Positions 1 through 6,043 of a stretch of DNA of 8,111 bases are shown here, piece after piece; the first letter of the stretch is position 1, and every line of letters begins with the position of its first letter. The position numbers and the translations under genes are program-made. Origin of the DNA: Alphaproteobacteria bacterium TMED109 (GTDB taxonomy: Bacteria > Pseudomonadota > Alphaproteobacteria > TMED109); assembly GCA_002171375.1 (NCBI GenBank), contig NHFK01000020.1, positions 41,978-50,088 on the forward strand, read 5' to 3'. The notes beneath the pieces were generated by a model that saw nothing but the letters and a program-made list of their open reading frames with translations, did not search any database and had not been told where the DNA came from.

Positions 1-777
1 GCAATTATTATAACATTTTTCTTTTTCTCTATTATAAACAGATAAATAATTTTGAAAATAGCCTATTTCTCCTGATACTTTTTTATGATCTTGAATTGAA
101 GTACCTCCCTCTTTAATTGCTTTTAATAGCACTGCTTTAATTTTATAATAAAGACTCTCTATCTGCTTTAAAGAAAGACTATATCCCTTAGTTCTAGGAG
201 ATATTCCTGCTAAAAATAATGCTTCACAAACATAAATATTACCTAAACCTGAAATAATATTTTGGTTTAACAATAACGACTTTATATTTGAATGGCTTTT
301 AGTAATTTTGTTAAAAAAATTATCAATAGAAAAATTATCGGCTAATGGTTCAGGACCAAGGGCTTTAAATAAATTATTATAATTGATACTGTGAGTCTTA
401 TATATATTAAAAAACCCAAACCTTCTTGGGTCTCGAAATGAAAACCTTAATTTATAATTTTTATTATTTTTTTTACATAATTCTATTGCAATATGATCAT
501 GTTTCTGCAACGGAGTAAATGTTTCTCTATCTATAACTATTCTACCCGACATTCCTAAATGAAAAACTACAGAATATTCATTTTCAAAATGAATGATTCC
601 GAATTTTGCGCGTCTTTTCACAGCAATAACTTTTAAATTATTTAGGACAGAAGTAATCTCATTTGATACTTTAATCCGTAAATCATACCGATTGACATGG
701 ACTTTTTTTACAATTAAGTTTTTGATTGCAAAATTTAAGCCGGTTGTAACGGTTTCTACTTCAGGTAACTCAGGCAT
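1..777 (-). CDS. mutM: Formamidopyrimidine-DNA glycosylase (Fpg/MutM), C-terminus cut by window edge
   Basis: This is a bifunctional base-excision repair enzyme that removes 8-oxoguanine and formamidopyrimidines and nicks the abasic site. Reading the reverse strand from the ATG at 777-775 gives 259 uninterrupted residues. They start with MPELPEVETV, the family hallmark, in which Pro2 is the Schiff-base nucleophile after Met removal and Glu3 is catalytic. Also visible are a lysine at K58 in KRRAKFG (equivalent to E. coli K57), FHLGMSGR (72-79), DPRRFG (116-121) and the helix-two-turn-helix signature SGLGNIYVCEALF (176-188). The C-terminal zinc finger begins at C255 and C259, and its second half lies beyond base 1, so about 15-25 residues are missing. 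The finger has C-x3-C spacing. The gene diverges from ubiE with a 42-base gap and has no obvious Shine-Dalgarno sequence. The identification is secure. Confidence 0.96.
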   Translation of the reverse strand, partial: MPELPEVETVTTGLNFAIKNLIVKKVHVNRYDLRIKVSNEITSVLNNLKVIAVKRRAKFGIIHFENEYSVVFHLGMSGRIVIDRETFTPLQKHDHIAIELCKKNNKNYKLRFSFRDPRRFGFFNIYKTHSINYNNLFKALGPEPLADNFSIDNFFNKITKSHSNIKSLLLNQNIISGLGNIYVCEALFLAGISPRTKGYSLSLKQIESLYYKIKAVLLKAIKEGGTSIQDHKKVSGEIGYFQNYLSVYNREKEKCYNNC

Positions 778-819
778 AAATTAATATTACGGTAAGTTAT
801 TTTAGAAAGCCATACTATA

Positions 820-1593
820 ATGAATAAAGACACTAATAATACAGAAAAAAATGTAATATATGGGTTAAAAAAAATACCTATCTCACAAAAAAGGCATAAG
901 ATTGCTAATTTATTTGATGAGGTATCAAATGATTATGATAAAATGAATGATATCATGAGCCTAGGCGCACATAGAATATGGAAAAAAGATCTAGTAGAAA
1001 GAATTAGCAAGGAACAATTATTAAATGACTCTCAAAATATTTTAGACCTTGCAGGTGGGACAGGAGATATTGCATTTGAAATTTTAAAACGTTTTAAAAA
1101 TAATAATGTTACTGTAATGGACTTAACTCCCGGTATGATAAAAATTGGAAAACTTAAATCACTGTCTAAAAGTTATAAAAATCATATAAAATGGATCGCA
1201 GGTGACTCAGCATATCTACCTTTTAAAGATTTTTCTTTTAATAATGTAACATGTGCCTTTGGAATTAGAAATGTAGCTGAAATTGAAAAAACTATAGAAG
1301 GTTGTTATAAAATCTTAAGACCCGGAGGTAAATTAATGATTCTAGAATTTTCTCCAGAAGTAATAACTCCTTTTCAAAAATTTTATGAATACTATTTAAA
1401 AAATATAATTCCTTTTCTAGGAGAAAAAATAGCAAATAATAAAGAGGCTTATAAATACCTGAGTGAAAGTATTGAAACATTTTATTCACCTGATAATTTT
1501 TGCAAATTACTAGAAAATAAAGGCTTTCTCATTGTTAATGTAAAGAAGTATGCAAATGGGGCTGCTTGTCTATTTACAGCAAGTCGGATTTAA
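820..1593 (+). CDS. ubiE: Ubiquinone/menaquinone biosynthesis C-methyltransferase UbiE
   Basis: This SAM-dependent cytoplasmic enzyme C-methylates the quinone ring precursor in ubiquinone synthesis (and demethylmenaquinone, where that pathway exists). The protein is 257 residues, the normal family length. It shows the UbiE signature YDKMNDIMSLGAHRIWK (39-55), SAM motif I LDLAGGTGDIA (75-85), the acidic residue ending the next strand in VMDLTPGMI (D101), GDSAYLPF (128-135), CAFGIRNV (145-152) and the late motif LRPGGKLMILEFS (166-178). The ATG at 820 fits the usual N-terminal length, and the upstream Shine-Dalgarno is weak at best (AGAAAG, about 804-809). Divergent mutM-ubiE is a common alphaproteobacterial arrangement. 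Unusually, ubiB does not follow; coaBC starts 73 bases downstream. Given an alphaproteobacterial host, ubiquinone is the expected product. Confidence 0.95.
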   Translation: MNKDTNNTEKNVIYGLKKIPISQKRHKIANLFDEVSNDYDKMNDIMSLGAHRIWKKDLVERISKEQLLNDSQNILDLAGGTGDIAFEILKRFKNNNVTVMDLTPGMIKIGKLKSLSKSYKNHIKWIAGDSAYLPFKDFSFNNVTCAFGIRNVAEIEKTIEGCYKILRPGGKLMILEFSPEVITPFQKFYEYYLKNIIPFLGEKIANNKEAYKYLSESIETFYSPDNFCKLLENKGFLIVNVKKYANGAACLFTASRI

Positions 1594-1666
1594 TTTTGTT
1601 TAAATTGTGTAATTAAAAGGTTAATATATATTTCTATATAAAATTAAATAAAAAGAATAATTTATT

Positions 1667-2854
1667 ATGGCAAAAAATTTAAAAATACTTCTTATTATAT
1701 CAGGTGGAATAGCTGCATATAAAAGTCTTGAATTAATAAGAATATTAAAAAAAAATAATATTAAAGTTCAAGTTATTTTAACTAAAGGAGGGGAAAAGTT
1801 TGTCACCGCCTTGTCAGTTGCAGCTCTTTCTGAAGAAAAAGTATACCAAGATCTTTTTTCTTTAAAAGATGAGACTGAAATGGGGCATATACGTCTATCA
1901 CGAGAAAACGACCTTATCCTTGTTGCTCCTGCATCAGCTAATATAATAGCTCATGCAGCCGCAGGTATTTCAAATGATTTAGCAACCACTGTATTATTAG
2001 CTTCAAATAAACCTATCTTTTTTGCCCCTTCTATGAATGTAGAAATGTGGAACAACCCCATTACCCAGAAAAATATAAAATTTTTAAAAGATAATAATTT
2101 CAATTTTATAGGACCAGACTCTGGAGACTTAGCCTGCGGAGAAACAGGTGATGGTAGAATGTCAGACCTAAATACAATTTACGAATATATTACTTCCACA
2201 ATAATAAAAAAAAAAATAAAACTTAATATTCTAGTCACTGCAGGACCCACTTATGAAGTAATTGATCCAGTCAGATATATAGGGAACAAATCTTCTGGCA
2301 AACAAGGTATTGAAATAGCAAAAGCCTTTCACAAATTAGGTGCAAATGTAAAGCTTGTGTTAGGCCCATGTAGGGAGAGCATTCCAAAAGATATAAATAC
2401 TATTAATATTGAAACCGCTAAAGATATGTATAAAGAGATAAAAAAAATTAATAAAATAGACGTAGCTATATGTGCGGCTGCGGTATCTGATTGGTCAATA
2501 GATAACCCTTCAAATGTAAAAATTAAAAAAAACAATAAGAATAAACCAAAACTAAATTTATCTTTAAACCCTGATATTTTAGAATATATTTCTAATAGAA
2601 AAAATAATAGGCCTAAATTAGTTATTGGTTTCGCTGCAGAAACAGATAATCTTATTAAAAATGCTAAAGAAAAGTTAAGTAAAAAGAATTGTGACTGGAT
2701 TTTAGCAAACGATATATCAAAAAACCCAGAAATTTTTGGTGGCAATAATAATACTATTTCACTTATTACAAAAAATAATGTTGATAATTGGAGCACATAC
2801 TCCAAAAAAGAAGTAGCAGAAAAATTAGTTAATAAAGTAATAGAAAACATATAA
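1667..2854 (+). CDS. coaBC: Bifunctional CoaBC: phosphopantothenoylcysteine decarboxylase / phosphopantothenate-cysteine ligase
   Basis: This enzyme carries out two consecutive steps of coenzyme A synthesis: CTP-dependent joining of cysteine to 4'-phosphopantothenate (CoaB), then FMN-dependent decarboxylation (CoaC). The protein is 395 residues, close to E. coli Dfp (406). The N-terminal CoaC flavoprotein domain (about 5-178) has SGGIAAYKS (12-20), the catalytic His in MGHIRL (H74), APASANI (87-93), the PSMN motif (121-124) and the active-site Cys in GDLACGETGDGRM (C157). The CoaB domain (about 186-395) has TAGPTYE (191-197), the NKSSGKQG dimer/active-site motif (207-214), AAAVSDW (270-276), a KIKK lysine cluster (285-288), NPDIL (301-305) and GFAAETDN (321-328). 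The domains are joined by a lysine-rich linker encoded by an 11-A run. It lies 73 bases after ubiE and 10 bases before dut. Confidence 0.97.
   Translation: MAKNLKILLIISGGIAAYKSLELIRILKKNNIKVQVILTKGGEKFVTALSVAALSEEKVYQDLFSLKDETEMGHIRLSRENDLILVAPASANIIAHAAAGISNDLATTVLLASNKPIFFAPSMNVEMWNNPITQKNIKFLKDNNFNFIGPDSGDLACGETGDGRMSDLNTIYEYITSTIIKKKIKLNILVTAGPTYEVIDPVRYIGNKSSGKQGIEIAKAFHKLGANVKLVLGPCRESIPKDINTINIETAKDMYKEIKKINKIDVAICAAAVSDWSIDNPSNVKIKKNNKNKPKLNLSLNPDILEYISNRKNNRPKLVIGFAAETDNLIKNAKEKLSKKNCDWILANDISKNPEIFGGNNNTISLITKNNVDNWSTYSKKEVAEKLVNKVIENI
2206..2216 (+). repeat. 11-base poly-A run at the CoaC/CoaB linker
   Basis: Eleven consecutive A residues encode the Lys-Lys-Lys part of the interdomain linker of CoaBC (residues 181-183). 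It is the longest homopolymer I noticed in the window. Gain of one A would give KKKNKT and then TAA. Loss of one A would give KKK and then TAA. Either slip would therefore yield a CoaC-only protein of about 183-186 residues. The run and the frame consequences are read directly from the sequence; whether slippage occurs is unknown. Confidence 0.9.
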
Positions 2855-2864
2855 AGTAATTAAT

Positions 2865-3311
2865 ATGGATGTGAAAATTACATTATTAAAACATGGTCCT
2901 AAAGTTTTACCAGAGTATGCTACAAAAGGCTCTGCTGGATTAGATGTTATGGCTGCTATCCATGAGCCAATTAGTATTGGACCAGGAGAAAGAATATTAG
3001 TTCCTTCAGGTTTTAAGTTAGAAATACCTGTAGAATATGAGGTTCAGATCAGGCCAAGGTCAGGCTTAGCTATTAAGCATGGAATAACTGTGTTGAATTC
3101 TCCAGGAACAATTGACTCAGATTATAGGGGAGAAATTGGCATAATATTAATAAACCATAGTAAAAATAAATTTATTGTAAACCCTAAAGATAGAATAGCT
3201 CAAATGGTAATTTGTAAAGTTACGAAAATGAATCTAGTCAAAGTAAGCTTACTTAATAATACAGAAAGGGGATCAGGAGGATTTGGGTCTACAGGTAACA
3301 ATAATGAATGA
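2865..3311 (+). CDS. dut: Deoxyuridine 5'-triphosphate nucleotidohydrolase (trimeric dUTPase)
   Basis: This enzyme hydrolyses dUTP to dUMP and pyrophosphate, keeping uracil out of DNA and supplying the thymidylate pathway. All five motifs of the trimeric dUTPase family are present in order. They are GSAGLDV (22-28), PRSGLA (64-69), the uracil-binding hairpin GTIDSDYRGE (81-90) with the water-activating Asp (D84), RIAQMVI (110-116) and the flexible glycine-rich C-terminal arm RGSGGFGSTG (135-144). The length of 148 residues is typical. The ATG at 2865 lies 10 bases after the coaBC stop with no good Shine-Dalgarno, which suggests cotranscription. The 3' end overlaps the next gene by 8 bases. 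The coaBC-dut pair is widespread in proteobacteria. Confidence 0.97.
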   Translation: MDVKITLLKHGPKVLPEYATKGSAGLDVMAAIHEPISIGPGERILVPSGFKLEIPVEYEVQIRPRSGLAIKHGITVLNSPGTIDSDYRGEIGIILINHSKNKFIVNPKDRIAQMVICKVTKMNLVKVSLLNNTERGSGGFGSTGNNNE

Positions 3312-4110
3312 TCTAGGTTTTACAGATGAAGAGATAGAACGCTATGCAAGACATATAACTTTGCCCCAAGTTGGTGGAATTGGGCAAAGAAAATTAATTA
3401 ATTCTAAAGTTTTAGTGATCGGAGCAGGAGGGCTTGGTTCTCCATTACTACTTTATTTAGCTGCAGCTGGTGTTGGAACAATTGGCATTATAGATGATGA
3501 TAAAGTTGAATTATCTAACCTACAAAGACAAATAATTCATACAAATGATAATATAAAAATCCATAAAACAGATAGTGCTAAAAAAGCTATTTTAGATATT
3601 AATCCAAATGTTAATGTAATAACATACAAAGAAAGGTTCTCATTTAAAAATGCTGAAGATATAGTATCTAAGTTCGATATTGTTGCAGATGGAAGTGATA
3701 ATTTTGGAACAAGGTTTTTAGCTAATGATGTATGTTATTTGAAAAATAAAACTCTTGTATCAGCAGCAATTTTAAGGTTTGAAGGACAAATTTCAAGTTA
3801 TTCTGCTCATAAGGGTTCAAACTGTTGTTACAGATGTTTATGGCCAGAACCTCCTCCAAAAGGCTTAATAGCTTCATGCGGTGAGGCAGGAGTTTTCGGG
3901 GCACTAGCAGGAAGCATAGGTTCTATTCAAGCCATAGAGGTTTTAAAAGAAATTTTAGGAATTGGACATAGCTTAAATAATTATCTTGTAATATTTGATA
4001 CACTAAGCTCAGAAATGCGAAAAGTTAAAATTAATAAAGATAATAATTGTAAGTTATGCGGCTCAAAACCTACAATTACTTCTATCACAAATCATAAAGA
4101 TTATAGATGA
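3304..4110 (+). CDS. moeB: MoeB/ThiF/HesA-family sulfur-carrier adenylyltransferase
   Basis: This E1-like enzyme adenylates the C-terminal Gly-Gly of a small sulfur carrier (MoaD for molybdopterin, or ThiS for thiamine). The 268 residues cover one adenylation domain with no rhodanese domain. They show the N-terminal family signature ERYARHITLPQVGG (12-25), the nucleotide-binding GAGGLGSP (40-47), the arginine of LSNLQRQ (R75), DGSDNFGTR with catalytic Asp D132, two zinc CxxC pairs (C175/C178 and C249/C252), and the conserved Cys of SCGEAGVFG (C192) implicated in covalent or thio chemistry in ThiF/MoeB. I chose the ATG at 3304 over a TTG at 3283. The TTG sits only 2 bases after AGGAGG, too close to be used, and homologues begin near this ATG. 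The gene overlaps dut by 8 bases and the next gene by ATGA. MoeB versus ThiF cannot be settled, because no moaD or thiS is in view. Confidence 0.9.
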   Translation: MNDLGFTDEEIERYARHITLPQVGGIGQRKLINSKVLVIGAGGLGSPLLLYLAAAGVGTIGIIDDDKVELSNLQRQIIHTNDNIKIHKTDSAKKAILDINPNVNVITYKERFSFKNAEDIVSKFDIVADGSDNFGTRFLANDVCYLKNKTLVSAAILRFEGQISSYSAHKGSNCCYRCLWPEPPPKGLIASCGEAGVFGALAGSIGSIQAIEVLKEILGIGHSLNNYLVIFDTLSSEMRKVKINKDNNCKLCGSKPTITSITNHKDYR

Positions 4111-4463
4111 AGAATAAATTAATTATAATTCTTTTTTCAGAAGAAAAGGAAAAAATAAATTATGCACTAGGAATGTTAGCTACTGCTGCAGCATTAGAAA
4201 GACCTACTGAACTATTTTTAACTGGAAAAAGTATATTTAGTTTTTTAAATGAAAGTAATAATTCTATTTTGAACTATTCTAATTCTGATGAATTGTTTAA
4301 TACCCTTATTGAACTTAAAACAAAAATAGCTGTTTGCTCAGGAGCATTAGCTGAAAATAAATTAAAAGAATCTGATTTAAGAAAAGATATTAACTTTAAT
4401 ATATCTGGATTAACTTCAATACTGAGTCCAAAAAATTCTAGAGACCAAATTATATTTATTTAA
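4107..4463 (+). CDS. Small DsrE-like protein
   Basis: The protein has 118 residues and its start overlaps the moeB stop as ATGA, so translation is probably coupled. The N-terminal KLIIILFSEEKEKINYALGM is a hydrophobic beta strand followed by a helix. TELFLTGKSIFSFL forms the next strand and loop, and a single cysteine, C77, sits in KIAVCSGALAE. The C-terminus ends in a hydrophobic strand, DQIIFI. This order, with one cysteine after the third strand and a final 'd.viFi' strand, matches the DsrE/DsrF-like fold whose members carry persulfide in sulfur-relay systems. Its position behind a MoeB/ThiF enzyme supports a sulfur-transfer link, but that role is inference. It ends tail-to-tail with the dehydrogenase gene, overlapping it by 4 bases. 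The family call is moderately confident and the function is unknown. Confidence 0.72.
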   Translation: MKNKLIIILFSEEKEKINYALGMLATAAALERPTELFLTGKSIFSFLNESNNSILNYSNSDELFNTLIELKTKIAVCSGALAENKLKESDLRKDINFNISGLTSILSPKNSRDQIIFI

Positions 4464-5437
4464 TCATTTAAAATTCTATCGGGGGGCCTATGGCCATTTA
4501 ATAATGTTTGTATATTTATAATTACTTTTTCTCCCATCTCTATTCTAGCTTCAACCGTTGCGGATCCCATGTGAGGTAAAAGAACTGTGTTTGGGGCACC
4601 CAATAAAACCTTACTGACCGAAGGCTCTCTTTCAAATACGTCTAATCCAGCTCCAGCAATTTTTGATTGAGATAACAAATCTGCTAATGCTGCTTCATCT
4701 ATGACTTTACCTCTAGAAGTATTAATTATATAAGCATGAGCCTGAAGATTAGATAATCTTTCTCTAGATAATAAATGATATGTTTCTGGAGTACTTGGAC
4801 AGTTAACTGATAAAATATCCATTTTAGGTAACATTTGATCTAAGTCTTCCCAAAAGGTTGCATCTAGAGAATCCTCAATAACTTCAGGTAGCCTATTTCG
4901 ATTATGATAATGAATATTTAAACCAAAACCTTTTGCTCTTCTTGCTAAAGCTTGGCCAATAGAACCCATTCCAATAATGCCTAACCTTTTTCCCCATATC
5001 CTCCTTCCCATCATATGGGTTGGGCTCCAACCGCGCCACGACCCAGATCTAATTAATTTTTCACCTTCAATAATCTTTCTTGGTACTGCCAATAATAAAC
5101 TCATAACCATATCCGCAGTATCCTCTGTTAAAACTCCAGGAGTATTAGTAACAATTATTTTCTTTTTTAAAGCAGCATCTATATCAATATGGTCAATACC
5201 ATTGCCAAAATTAGCTATTAATTTAAGTTTACTAGATGATTTATTAATTATTTCACTGTCTATTTTATCTGTTACAGTTGGAACTAATATATCAGCTTCT
5301 TTTACAGCTTCAATTAACGCTTCCTTATCTAAGGGACTATCACTGTTACTCAGTCGAGTATTAAATAATTCCATCATACGAGCTTCGACTAATTCAGGAA
5401 GTCGTCTTGTTACTATTACTAGAGGCTTACTAGGCAT
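4460..5437 (-). CDS. D-isomer-specific 2-hydroxyacid dehydrogenase, glyoxylate/hydroxypyruvate reductase type
   Basis: This is a cytoplasmic NAD(P)H-dependent oxidoreductase that interconverts 2-oxoacids and D-2-hydroxyacids; glyoxylate to glycolate is the likeliest reaction. The 325 residues hold a split substrate domain around a Rossmann fold. The fold shows GMGSIG (156-161), then strand end IHYHNRNR with N179/R180 where NAD-specific enzymes usually have Asp, hinting at NADPH use. The catalytic triad is present: Arg in NTSRGKVID (R242), Glu in DVFEREP (E271) and His in LPHMGSAT (H289). The substrate loop NFGNGIDHID (76-85) is typical of the GyaR/GhrB branch. The ATG at 5437 is preceded by TGAGGAT at good spacing. 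It diverges from the SH3 gene and converges on the DsrE-like gene. A hydroxypyruvate or broad-specificity role cannot be excluded from sequence. Confidence 0.88.
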   Translation of the reverse strand: MPSKPLVIVTRRLPELVEARMMELFNTRLSNSDSPLDKEALIEAVKEADILVPTVTDKIDSEIINKSSSKLKLIANFGNGIDHIDIDAALKKKIIVTNTPGVLTEDTADMVMSLLLAVPRKIIEGEKLIRSGSWRGWSPTHMMGRRIWGKRLGIIGMGSIGQALARRAKGFGLNIHYHNRNRLPEVIEDSLDATFWEDLDQMLPKMDILSVNCPSTPETYHLLSRERLSNLQAHAYIINTSRGKVIDEAALADLLSQSKIAGAGLDVFEREPSVSKVLLGAPNTVLLPHMGSATVEARIEMGEKVIINIQTLLNGHRPPDRILND

Positions 5438-5442
5438 ATGTT

Positions 5443-5449
5443 ATCCTCA
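5443..5449 (-). promoter_or_regulatory. Ribosome binding site of the hydroxyacid dehydrogenase
   Basis: On the minus strand TGAGGAT lies five bases upstream of the ATG at 5437-5435. It is one of the few clear Shine-Dalgarno sites in the window and fixes this start. Confidence 0.7.
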
Positions 5450-5460
5450 TTAAAATAAAT

Positions 5461-5488
5461 AGGATATTTTCAACTAGATTTTAATCAA
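5461..5488 (-). promoter_or_regulatory. Candidate sigma70-type promoter of the hydroxyacid dehydrogenase
   Basis: Reading the minus strand, TTGATT (5488-5483) and TATCCT (5466-5461) are separated by 16 bases and would start transcription about 8-15 bases before the ribosome binding site. Each hexamer matches the consensus at 4 of 6 positions. AT-rich DNA produces chance matches, so this is tentative. It is supported mainly by position in the 87-base divergent gap. Confidence 0.3.
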
Positions 5489-5494
5489 AAATAA

Positions 5495-5500
5495 TATAAT
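5495..5500 (+). promoter_or_regulatory. Candidate -10 element (TATAAT) of the SH3 gene
   Basis: A perfect TATAAT lies 11 bases before the AGGAG ribosome binding site of the plus-strand gene, giving a very short leader. No convincing -35 hexamer sits 16-18 bases upstream. It is therefore offered only as the likeliest promoter position in the divergent gap. Confidence 0.3.
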
Positions 5501-5510
5501 TATACTATAT

Positions 5511-5515
5511 AGGAG
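5511..5515 (+). promoter_or_regulatory. Ribosome binding site (AGGAG) supporting a TTG start
   Basis: AGGAG ends 9 bases before the TTG at 5525-5527. No ATG occurs in frame near it, and the next in-frame Met is about 52 codons in, after the signal peptide and inside the first SH3 domain. This site therefore decides the start of the SH3 gene. Confidence 0.65.
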
Positions 5516-5524
5516 TATTTAACT

Positions 5525-6043
5525 TTGCAAAATTTTATTACGAACTTTTATCATATAAAATTTAAAGTTTTGGCAATTAATTTTTTATTCATTTTTATAT
5601 TATCTAATGATTCATTTTCAGAAGAGCTAGAAAAACATAATTATGAATTTAAATCTATTAAAAGTAATAATGCAAATATGAGGATTGGTCCTGGAAAAAG
5701 GTTTGAAATATTATGGAATTTTAAAAAAGTTGGATTACCTGTAAAAATATTAAAAAAATTTGAACAGTGGTATGAGATTGAAACTCCAGATGGCTCTATA
5801 GGATGGATGTGGAGTAAATTGTTATCCAGCAAAGAAAAAACTATAATATTTAAGAAAAAAGATATTATTTACAGAAAAGATAGTACAGATTCGAATATTG
5901 TCGCTAATGTCTCCGAAAATTCAATTTTAAATATCTACTACTGTAAAAATAACTGGTGTAAGGTAGAATCAAAAAAAGATAAAGTTAAAGGATATGTAAA
6001 AATAGATAATATATGGGGCTTTTATACCTCTTCGGTTAAATAA
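5525..6043 (+). CDS. Exported protein with two bacterial SH3-like domains
   Basis: The protein has 172 residues starting at TTG. It has a basic/polar N-terminus, a hydrophobic segment KVLAINFLFIFIL (14-26) and a plausible signal peptidase site after SNDSFS (about residue 32), so it is probably periplasmic. The first SH3b domain (about 43-104) has the NANMRIGPG motif (49-57), then a WYEI strand and GSIGWMWSKLL (90-100). The second (about 107-168) has YRKDSTDSNIVANV, a cysteine pair in YYCKNNWCKV (C140, C145), and ends GYVKIDNIWGFY. This matches the alphaproteobacterial COG3807/DUF1058-type family, often found near a D-2-hydroxyacid dehydrogenase, as here. SH3b domains commonly bind cell wall peptides, but the substrate is unknown. 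The last 8 bases overlap the convergent DUF3501 gene. Confidence 0.82.
   Translation: MQNFITNFYHIKFKVLAINFLFIFILSNDSFSEELEKHNYEFKSIKSNNANMRIGPGKRFEILWNFKKVGLPVKILKKFEQWYEIETPDGSIGWMWSKLLSSKEKTIIFKKKDIIYRKDSTDSNIVANVSENSILNIYYCKNNWCKVESKKDKVKGYVKIDNIWGFYTSSVK

Noticed and set aside
1..15. C-x3-C spacing in the first half of the MutM zinc finger
   Set aside because: It differs from the E. coli C-x2-C, but alphaproteobacterial Fpg proteins are known to vary here, and the second half is outside the window, so no defect can be claimed.
593..784. Plus-strand 63-residue ORF
   Set aside because: It is antisense to the 5' half of mutM, which has unmistakable family motifs, and its product resembles nothing recognisable.
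1292..1489. Minus-strand ORF in ubiE, with similar short ORFs at 3722-3904 and 5641-5832
   Set aside because: All lie wholly inside convincing genes on the other strand, without ribosome binding sites or recognisable domains.
1621..1647. TATATA-TTTC-TATATA palindrome after ubiE as a terminator
   Set aside because: The stem is only A/T pairs and has no U-tract, and such repeats arise by chance in this composition.
2329..2850. Minus-strand 173-residue ORF with hydrophobic composition
   Set aside because: It is fully antisense to the CoaB domain. Its Phe/Leu/Ser-rich sequence is what an AT-rich, Lys/Asn-rich gene gives on the opposite strand.
3283..3303. Upstream TTG start for the MoeB-type gene
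   Set aside because: The AGGAGG there is only 2 bases from the TTG, too close for initiation, and the seven extra residues do not look like family sequence. The ATG at 3304 fits better.
4977..5453. Plus-strand 158-residue ORF
   Set aside because: It is antisense to the hydroxyacid dehydrogenase, whose NAD-binding and catalytic motifs are all intact; this is a shadow frame.
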